NCBI GenBank assembly: GCA_963921935.1
Contig: OY998175.1
Location: 222,100,517 to 222,164,516, forward strand
DNA from: Galeruca laticollis
Taxonomy: Eukaryota > Arthropoda > Insecta > Coleoptera > Chrysomelidae
DNA: 64,000 nucleotides
Reading direction: 5' to 3'
A program made the position numbers and the translations under genes. Of this stretch, positions 24,229 through 33,300 are shown in pieces. Position 1 is the stretch's first letter. Each line of letters opens with the position of its first letter. The notes under the pieces were generated by a model. The model had not been told where the DNA came from, made no database searches, and saw nothing but the letters and a program-made list of their open reading frames with translations.

Positions 24229-24575
24229 AATCTAAATCTTCAAAATTAAACAAATCAGGAGTTTATAAATTAAAATGTGGTAATGACAATTGTGATAAAA
24301 TTTATATCGGTAGAACTTTTAGAAATTTTAAAACTAGAATTTCGGAACACAAACGTAGCTATGACAACAAAAAATTAGATTCTAACTATTCAAATCATTT
24401 ATTAGAAAACCAACACATTTTTGACCCAAATTTTGAAATTCTCCATGTAGTCGGTAAATCCTTTAGTTTAAATTTATTAGAGGCCCTAGAGATTAACAAA
24501 AATAAACTTTCAGGTAATCTCCTTAATGACCAAATAGATATCAATCAGTCTCCTTTATTGAACCTCTTTACCTAG
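24229..24575 (+). pseudogene. PLE GIY-YIG endonuclease domain
   Basis: Directly after the right BEL target duplication the frame reads S-G-V-Y-K-L-K-C, then I-Y-I-G-R-T and F-K-T-R-I-S-E-H-K-R-S. These are the GIY, YIG and catalytic Arg elements of the nuclease that PLEs use to nick target DNA. It ends at TAG 24,573-24,575. It is in the same frame as the RT part at 16,186-17,382 once the BEL and one 5-bp duplicate are removed. Confidence 0.88.
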
Positions 24576-24657
24576 AAGATAGCTTAGGAATGTTTGTAGT
24601 GAATGAATTTCCAGGTAATTTCTTTCAATACCTTTGTTAACCTTAGTAAATAGATTT

Positions 24658-24847
24658 AGCACTGTATATATTAAGACATTTTTATATTTTACCTTCATTC
24701 GTTTTGACAAAGCTACTGTGTTAGTGAAACGCGTCAACAAGTTTAAATTGAACATTAGTTCAAATATATGAAGATTTAAACAAACTATATTGTTTTATTT
24801 CATCGTTCAGTATGGATCTTCATCAAGTAAAAGCCTCATCTATTCAA
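24658..24847 (-). repeat. PLE terminal repeat, inverted right copy
   Basis: Reverse complement of the left terminal repeat plus 42 bp of outer sequence next to the 12-bp target duplication. Confidence 0.85.
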
Positions 24848-25106
24848 GTTATACTGTCATATTAAAAACACCCTGTATATTATAGCATACCAGTAAATAT
24901 TGGAAACAGAATCTTAAAAGCTTTTAGTGAGATAGTGTAAAGCGAATGTGGTTATTCGTTTTTATTTTGAAGTTATTGTATTTTTTCGGAGGGTCTACAA
25001 ATTATGTAAAATCGATTTATCCTGGAAACTGAACTAGATAGGTATAGGGAAATGTTAATGAACTTACATTATTTTTAATAGTACAATTCAAAAATGTGAT
25101 AAAATA

Positions 25107-25166
25107 CAGGGTGTTCCATTTAAAGGAACCTAACTTTGATACGGCACCCTTTTTTGGAGCACCCTG
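25107..25166 (-). repeat. 60-bp CAGGGTG-bounded module, copy 2
   Basis: Inverted relative to copy 1, in the right arm of element D. It shares the central AACTTTGATACGGCAC block with its partner. Confidence 0.8.
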
Positions 25167-25295
25167 TATATTCCAAAATATTTTTAAATTATAGTCCTAA
25201 GTAATCTACTTAATTCTACGTCTAATTTTTTCTAATTTTATTTGCCGTCAAGACGCCAGAGAATAGTTCATTCATAGTGCCCTACCCTGTATATA

Positions 25296-26005
25296 CAGGG
25301 TGATTCATTACTAATTGGAAATATTTTAATAGTAGAATCCTGACTTCAAATTATGAAGATTTAACCCAAAACACCTAAATAAAATGTAGCTGACTACTGA
25401 GTTACAGGGTGTTTTGTTTAAAAATTTAAAAACTATTTGTGCTCAGTACATTAAAACTGTTTTACCTATTCATTTCATATTTGGCAAAAAGGGCAGACAC
25501 CGTACACCCTACCAAATTAGAATAAACAAACGTTTCTGGCTACTACCAGAGACGTACGACAGGGGCAAGTGACAGGTTAATGGTTCCCAAATTCTACGCT
25601 ACTGGCGGAATAGGAATTTAAGCACAATTTTTTGATTCTCCAATACTTTTTACGTAAATAAAGTACTCGTTTTTCATAACGATAAAGTCAATATTTCTCG
25701 AGATATTTCAAGTTAAACACGAAGCTGCCCAATTTTGATGTGTAATAACTATGTCGATGTTTTGGACCAGTGAATTGCATTAAATACGCAAATGAAACTT
25801 TAATCCGTGTCAACAATAAAGAACACAACTATTAAATGAACGCGTGAATTAAAAACAAATTGTGGTTCTGAAAATTATAATCTAAATAAAAGTAGGTTCC
25901 TACAATTTTAATAACATATCGGAAATATCAGAAACGAGAAGTACCTAAAAACCTTTTATAACAAATGTTCTATGTGACCCCCGTTTACTTCAATAAGCTT
26001 ATTCC
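25296..26005 (-). mobile_element. A', inverted fragment of element A
   Basis: Reverse complement of 13,021-13,724: the whole right TIR of A, the 3' untranslated part and the last codons of the transposase. It ends abruptly near 26,005. Its outer tip is intact (CAGGGTG after TATATA). The fragment is flanked on both sides by TTCATTCATAGTGC (about 25,267 and 26,006), hinting at a repeat-mediated breakpoint. Confidence 0.85.
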
Positions 26006-26032
26006 TTCATTCATAGTGCTCCATATAGTGTA

Positions 26033-26038
26033 TATATA

Positions 26039-26081
<43 letters not shown>
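26033..26081. repeat. TA microsatellite left of the palindrome
   Basis: Alternating TA from about 26,042 to 26,081, preceded by TATAGTGTATATATAGTG. Confidence 0.95.
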
Positions 26082-26088
<7 letters not shown>

Positions 26089-26113
26089 CGAATAGTGCGT
26101 GACATATGAACAA

Positions 26114-26456
26114 TAAACAACGAATAGATTAGTGGGTATTGCACGCAAATAGAAGAAGGGGCTACTGAAAAGAGTGGTAACCGCAGACATGCATGTTTCT
26201 GGCTCATTAGCTGTCATCGGTACGGTACAACCAAGAAAAGATGTGAAACATGGGAGCAAAGGTGTTGAATGAAACATGAATTCTGTTATATTTTCTCATG
26301 TTTCATTCAACACCTTTGCTCCCATGTTTCACATCTTTTCTTGGTTGTACCGTACCGATGACAGCTAATGAGCCAGAAACATACATGTCTGCGGTTACCA
26401 CTCTTTTCAGTAGCCCCTTCTTCTATTTGCGTGCAATACCCACTAATATATTCGTT

Positions 26457-26461
<5 letters not shown>
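26114..26461. repeat. Near-perfect palindrome, 165-bp arms, 18-bp spacer
   Basis: 26,114-26,278 and 26,297-26,461 are reverse complements with two mismatches that I can see. Both strands therefore show the same short open frames, which are mirror images and not genes. The RNA from either strand would fold into a 165-bp hairpin. TA microsatellites lie on both sides, so the potential stem could extend. Confidence 0.96.

Positions 26462-26511
<50 letters not shown>
26461..26511. repeat. TA microsatellite right of the palindrome
   Basis: About 25 TA units directly joined to the end of the right palindrome arm. Confidence 0.95.
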
Positions 26512-26512
<1 letters not shown>

Positions 26513-26879
26513 CCTTCGGAACGGGGGGCGATTTTGGCATCAGGGAACACCAAAACGAAAAACTGCATTGAAATTTTTCCGAAGTCGCGTCATGCTACTC
26601 TACAATAGCCCTATTTCATTCTGAAATAAGCCTAAAAATATAGGGCGTTGCATTTAAATTAAGAAAGTTATTTAAGTTGAAAGGTGTCAATGATATTTCC
26701 CACTTTCTTGAGTACCCTGTACATTTTTTTTAATTAGCAATGTTGCAAAAAGTTGCCCCAAGGCCTTCTTATCAACTTGTGCACTCTCTTTTTCTTTTAT
26801 GTTAAACATTTTTTCGTTATTTATTTTTTTTCTATACCCTGCATTTCGTAAAAAAACCGAGATATGTCGAAAACCATAA

Positions 26880-27060
26880 AAGATAGGTATAGGAAACCTT
26901 CATAACACAGATTTCATTTTGTTACGTTTAATTTAAACATTTAAAAAATACGGGGTGTTCCATTTAAAAAAACATAACTTTGATATGCCACGGCTTTTTG
27001 GAACACCCTGTAAGTTGAAAAATATTTTTTAAAGTGTAGCTCTTGAAGACTTATACAAAA
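26880..27060. repeat. Diverged copy of an element D arm, with 60-bp module copy 3
   Basis: GATAGGTATAGG, then the CGGGGTGTTCC...GGAACACCCTG module at 26,951-27,010, then TTGAAAAATATTTTTTAAA follow the order of the right arm of D (25,035-25,210). It lies about 100 bp before a CRTC exon. Confidence 0.6.
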
Positions 27061-27163
27061 TTGCAAAAAAATTTTGAATTTTGCCATAAAACTCCATGGC
27101 GTTCTTGGTTACTCACTTTGTATAATAATTAAAATCCTTGTTAACATCGTTATTTCTTCACAG

Positions 27164-27306
27164 GGAATGAGTATGGATAGGAATAACGATTATTCAAATA
27201 GAGGTTGGCCAATGCCGATATTAAACGGACCGGATAGAAATCATCAAGACAGAAGACCAAAATCTAGTTGCGACATACCGTCACAATCCCGAGTACCTGG
27301 AATCAA
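27164..27306 (+). CDS. CRTC: CRTC exon a (regulatory region)
   Basis: Acceptor TTTCTTCACAG, donor GTAAGT. Starts G-M-S-M-D-R-N-N and ends at the first two bases of the Asn of V-P-G-I-N. It contains the R-R-P-K-S-S-C-D-I-P segment conserved in CRTCs, near a kinase/calcineurin regulatory region in the family. Confidence 0.92.
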
Positions 27307-30300
27307 GTAAGTTTCACATTCCGTTACTTCATTATTTAGAGATTCGTATTAATCGATATTTTTTGAAATTTGTTTCAGTATACACCCGTCAGCGCACGAT
27401 CCTAGTTTAGTTCAAATACCAATGGCAAATACTGGTTCTCTGCCTGATTTGACAAACGTCGATTTTACATCACCCTTACACCCGCTCGATCAAGACCACG
27501 ATAGCCCTCAGTTTAGTTCTGTAAGTTATGATAAATATTTATCTTATAGTCTTAAATTCATTCAAGAGTCTATAGAAATAACAATTTGTCTCTCTTCATA
27601 TTTTCCACTGTCTCCTGTTTTTTCCCTCTAAAATTTTTCTCTTTTTGTGCCCCAGTTCCTTTATTTCTATCTTGATTTTCTCTTCGGTTTTTAATGGTAG
27701 TTCCGGACTTCTTTTTAATAACTAATTGAATTTCAAAATCGTAACAAACCCTCAATATTTAATTTTAACTCAGTATAAACACGAATACGAGGTCTGGTAA
27801 AAAAATAACCATTATTTTCAAATTTCGTGAGTTACGTAAGTTCGATTTTCGCATTTTCGCACATGTCTGTTATATATGTCGGCAATATCAGCCATTTTGG
27901 ATTGTCAGTGTGTTTTTGACAGATAAAAAAGTTAGTCGTGTTTTGGTGTGCTCTTCGATTTTGTACTATTCGAAAAAATGGATCAAAGAAACTGTATTAA
28001 GTTTTGTGTAAAAAATGAAATTAAATGCGCAAGGACATTTGAAATGTTGACTGTGGCGTTTGGCGAGTCTACTATGAGCAGAACACAAGTTCAATTATGG
28101 AAGCGTCCAGAAGAGCCAAAACCGAAAAAAGCAAATCAAGTTCGGTCAAATGTGAAGGTTTTGCTCAGTTTTCTTCGACTGCATTGGCGTGGTGCATCAT
28201 GAAGTCTTGCCACAAGGTCGTGCGGTCAATAAGGAATACTACCTTGAAGTTATGCGCCGTTTGCGCGAAGCAGTTCGTCAGAAACGCACAGAATTGTGGA
28301 AAAACCAATCATCGATTTTGCATCATGATAACGCACCAGCTCACACATCGATGCTTGTGCGTGAGTTTTTGGCCAAAAACAAAACCGTTATCATGCCTCG
28401 ACCACCGTATTCACCGGACTTGGCCCCCGCTGACTAGTTATTTTGACGTTTTCCATCAATAACAACACGAAAAAACTGTTTTTAGAAAAAAAATCCTGTG
28501 TGTATGTCGTCGTTGTCGTCGGCCACTTTTTCTTGTTCTTGTTAGCACGATACAGCCTCCGGAGTGCAATAAGTCACTAATTTTATGATTGAATATTGTT
28601 AAGAACATGTCACAGATGAACCCTATTGATATTCAGCTCACCAGAGCTAGTACCACGGTGCTATGGTACTTGAAGTACGACATTTTGTCATTTTTTGAGA
28701 AATTTCAGTTTGTTAGCACGATATAGCCTCCGGAGTTCAACAAGTCACCAATTTTATGATTGAATATTATTCAGGACATCTCACAGATGAACCCTATTGA
28801 TTTTCAGCTGACCAGAGCCAATACAACAGGTGCTACAGTACTTTAAGTACGATATTTTTATCAGTTTTGGAGAAGTTTCAGTTTGTTAGCACGATACAGC
28901 CTCCGAAGTATATACAAGTGACCAATTTTATCCTTGGATATGATTTAGAGCGTCTCAAAGATGAACCCTATTGACATTTAGCTCACTAAAGCCAGTACAA
29001 CGGGTGCTATGGTACTTGAAGTACCAAATTTTTGTCATTTTAGGAGAATTTCCAGTTTGTTAGCACGATACAGCCTCAAGAGAGTATACGATTGATCAAT
29101 TTTATGATTGAATATTGTTCAAGGTGTCTCACAGATGTACCCTATTGATTTTCAGTTGACTAGAGCGAGTACAGCGGGTCCTATAAATCCAGATTACATT
29201 TTTGGTTATTTTTGGAGAAATTTCGGTTTGTTAGCATGATACATCCCCCGAAGTGTATACAAGTAACAATTTTATGATAGAATATTGTTCAGGACAACAG
29301 ATGCGGAAAAGTTAGTTTTAATCTTCAAAACCGTTTATTTTTTTGTCAGAACTGTATATTGCCTTTCCTTATACCCAAAACAGTTTAATTTAGTAATTAT
29401 GTTCCTTATTGCAGAGTCCCTTAAATACAAGTCCCTCGACACTATCACCCACTAGTATACCGATAGGTGCTAGACCGCAAAACCGATTTCACTTCACCAA
29501 TTCCCATCCGGTAGGTTCTTTTTTTCATTTTTTTTTCTCTTTGTTTTATCTTCGCACAGAGGTGAAATTTATCGTCGATAACAATAAATATGGCGCCATT
29601 TATTAGTGATTAGTAACATTTTAATTAGACAGTCATTATTTTCGACAATTTACTGCCATAAACACACTTAGTATAACATTGGTCTTATTTCAAATGAATT
29701 TCACCTTTTTGCATTGTTACGTTTTGTGCATTTTGTGTTATTAATAAAATAGAAAAAGGAAAATATACCAAATATTGCAAAAATTTTTCATAAAAGAGAA
29801 ACTTATTAAATATTAGCTGCTTCATTGCCCCCTGGATGTTCCTTTCCCAATGAATCACCCTGTATAACAAATATTCATTAAGACTGTCGTGAAATGAAAC
29901 TATTGGGAATATTTTTTGTTGTTTTTGGTGAAGCATCTATTGGGAGCTCTTGCCAAAATGCCCTTCCGTTCTTCTAAGTTCAGAACTCTCCCTTTTCCTA
30001 AACTGCCTTTGATCATCCTGATCATAGACGCATTGGCATGGTATTCTATAATAATTTGCAGTGTTTTCATGGCCCCTGTAATGCAACCTCTGCACCTTGT
30101 TCAGGTGTTGCCTCAATGACTGTTACTTGAGATTCCTCTGCGCAATTTTTTTTTTTAGTCACAAGGGGGTTAGGGTTCGGGTGCCCTAATGGTTGCCGCT
30201 CAACCATTAATTAGGCTTATTGTGCACTCCCATGCCCAGATATTAAGCAGAGTCCCATCCTAATTTCTTAGCGATCAGTGAGATTCGTCGGACTATACTT

Positions 30301-33300
30301 TCCTGCAGTCCCTCTTGATTTGTATCTGGGAAGATATCTAAACAGGAGGCTCTCCTTCTGCACAAGGCAGGACAATCGAAGATAACGTGCTTTACGGTTT
30401 CCTCTACTTTTACACACATCCTGCAATGGGGGATTGTTGCGTCAATCCCCATCTTCGCTAGGTGTGCATTGAATAGCCAGTGGCCAGTTAGGAATCCTAC
30501 CACTTTTCGCAGTTCGTTCCTGCCCATTCTGAGAGCATCTGCTGCATTTGAACTCGATGGTCCTTTGAGCATTCTTTTGGACTGAGCGTGTCCCGCAACT
30601 CTGTTCCAGCGCTTTTGGTGTTCATGCTACACCCAGTTGGAGACAGTTTTTCGTACGACGATATATGAAACGCCGTATGCTGGTTCTGGTCCCATGGGGG
30701 TGAGATCAGCTCCTTTCTTGGCACACTTATCAGCTCCCTCATTTCCAGCTACCCCTGTATGGCTTGGCACCCAAGTGAGAATTACCCTATTGGCTTTTGC
30801 CAAGGTTTTCAGGGTATTATGACAGTCCCACAATATCTTCAATGTATAGCTGTGGCTTGCTAAGGCCATAAGAGCCGCCCAACTGTTCGTTGTTCACATA
30901 GATAGTATTTTTGTTATATTTCCTATCTATGCATGTTCTGCCGCATTCGGATAGTGTGGCTATTTCGGCTTGAAATACGGTCGGCAGATTACCAAGGCAG
31001 ACACTTATGCTTTGCCTGGGTCTGACACCGTAGACGCCTGCTCCTGTACCCTTTTTAAACGGTAATAGTTCACCGAGATAAATATTAAATCAACTGCCCA
31101 ACTACCGTAACAGTTTTTTAATAAGCCGTAGCAAGGCAGAGGCGTATTACGAAACGCTTAACTCAAACTAGGTGAATTGTAAAATATTTTAATTTTTTCA
31201 ATATGCCTAAAATCTCATCGGCTTTTTATAATATGCCTTAAAATTGTAGTCAGATTGTAAAAATATAATAGTTTTCAATATGCCAAGTCATTTTGAAAAA
31301 ACCTATGCATTTTATACAAAGCCTGATTTTCAAATACATGTTTGGGTTAATTTATTTAGCAGTACATTTACTACTAGATTCCAAAGTAGTGGTGACATCA
31401 TACTGCCCTGTGGAGTACCTCTTTTAATTATTACTGCCCATTTGAGTTTCTGCTGTTCTCGTGGATACCATCGGACCATAATTCTGTCCACCCATCTCAA
31501 CTCCAGTGAGCACTTTACTAGGCACATATTGCTGTTATCTTATGTTCCAGGTTTGCCTGGATTTGATCAGTCAGTTGAAATAGAACGGTTTCTGTTGATC
31601 TCCCTGCTCTATATGTCATATAATAGACTAACCTTTAGATGTATATCTCTAATATGATTGTCCAGTATCTTTTTCATCGTCTTTGGTGCAAAAAATGTGA
31701 AGTTTATAGGTCTGAATAATTTAGGATTTTTCCAATCACTTTTACCTATTTTGGGTATGAATATTACCTTTGCTCTTCTCCAGCTTAGTGGTATGTAGCC
31801 TATTGCTAAACTACTTCTAGTGATTTCTAATAAATGATATTTTAAATATTTCTGCCCTTTTTTCAAAAGTGAAATGCTGATTTGTACTGTTGAAAGGTGT
31901 TAATAGCCCATTTCAATTTGTTTGCCGTTATTACTACTCTGGCCTTCTCCCAATCTTCTCGATGGGAATGATTGAAGTCTGAGATTACGTGATAGGTAGG
32001 CTTTGTGGAAAGTTCTTCCCTTCTGTGTTGCTTCCGTCAGATCTTTTGAGTGCCACGACTGAGATCTGCCCGTCCTTAGCCATAGTTTTATGTAGTCTGG
32101 CTGCTTGATAGGTGGAGGTGACATTTTCGCAAAAGGATCCAAAGTTCGATATTTTTGCCCTCCTCATTTCCTTATTATACTCTGTAAGTTTCGTGGTGCC
32201 CAATTGCTAGTTTCCAGTAGTTCTTGCTCTATTAAAGAGTATCCGTACTTCTGTTCTTAATTTTGACAGTTTGTTGTTTCAACAAATCATGTTCTTCCTG
32301 CCACTGTTTTTACTCATGGGACTCATATAAGTCCACTAATTGTGTCCTCCACTCTTTTACGTATTAATTAACACTAGCACTACTAATCATTAGGACTAAT
32401 ACTTCTACCTACATTTTAATTATAAACATCGGTGTGTTCCCAATAGAACTTCAAGATCATGTGCAATGTGAAACTGTATTAGACACTCATTTCTATTGTT
32501 GGTGTCTATGCTTCCCCATGCCTCATTATGTACGTTGGCGTCGCTTCTAAATACTAGAGGTAGTTGCTGTTAGCTGCAATATCGTACGAGTCGTCCCACA
32601 TCTCGTGTAGGTATATCTCCGTTCCCTGAGAAGTAGGCTGAGGCGATGATGATGTCCTTCCAACTAGAGATGGGCATTTAACGTGATTCACGTCATGTCA
32701 CGCGTGACTCATCGTGAGCGGGTATCGATTCCCGTACCGCGTGCAACCAATCTGACCCATGGGCAGGGCCCGGTTTCAATCTTGGTTTCGCCATCGTAGC
32801 TATCGGATTGTATCGCGTTACTATCCCAGAAGTGTTCATTTTTCTTACATTATTACACAAATCAATTATTTTTTATTTATTGTTTTTTCATTCTATAGCT
32901 GAACATTGTACTACATACACAATTTGATCTCGTGATTCCCGCACGAATCACGTGATTCCTACATGAATTATGTGACTCATGTTAGCTATTTACGTGAGTG
33001 GCATGCGTGACCCAGGTCGGATAGATCGTGAATGGGCATGAAAAGTCACTCACGCGCCCATCTCTACTTCCAACAACCATGTTCAATTGCACCAGTATCG
33101 GTTCTGATGCCTCTTTGGCGTGATGCAAATTTATTTGGGAAATCACACGCATAGTGGGGGAAGGAAACAAGATAGGAGACTTTTAAGGGAGAGGACGAGG
33201 ATGGGAATAAAGTTTAGGAGAAGAAACTGAGGTTCGGTTGAGTTTTTTATCGAAGTTCTGCTGGGGTGACTGGTGTATCTTTCGTGTCTTCTCCCAGCAG

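Larger units (their letters stand above)
16136..24847 (+). mobile_element. Penelope-like element (PLE), 5'-truncated, split by BEL/Pao
   Basis: Flanked by an exact 12-bp duplication GTTATACTGTCA (16,124-16,135 and 24,848-24,859) in the right TIR of element B. Net length is about 1.94 kb, shorter than typical PLEs, because the N-terminal part of the RT gene is missing. It has RT and GIY-YIG endonuclease coding parts. The ends are inverted copies of one terminal repeat (16,136-16,284 and 24,658-24,805), an arrangement known for PLEs. Confidence 0.85.
13993..24875 (+). mobile_element. DD41D element B, interrupted by a Penelope-like element
   Basis: The left end CAGGGTGTTTTTAATATGAT at 13,993 and right end CACCCTG at 24,869-24,875 are flanked by TA (13,991-13,992; 24,876-24,877). 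The left TIR (13,993 to about 14,236) pairs with about 15,901-16,135 plus the tip at 24,860-24,875, because the PLE sits inside the right TIR. Without that insert B is about 2.16 kb. Confidence 0.85.
13730..25289. mobile_element. Palindromic element D, split by the element B/PLE/BEL nest
   Basis: The left arm 13,730-13,992 begins CAGGGTAGGGCACTATGAAT; the right arm 24,876-25,289 ends with the reverse complement. Each arm contains a 60-bp module bounded by CAGGGTG...CACCCTG. Without the inserts D would be about 680 bp, with B inserted at a TATA in the palindrome centre. The right arm has about 126 bp that the left lacks. No coding capacity is seen, so D is probably a non-autonomous member of the CAGGGTG-ended group. 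Confidence 0.75.

Noticed and set aside
26011..26624. Open frames of 77-108 residues on both strands around the palindrome
   Set aside because: They are mirror images of the same arm and run into TA repeats, so they follow from the palindrome and not from coding selection.
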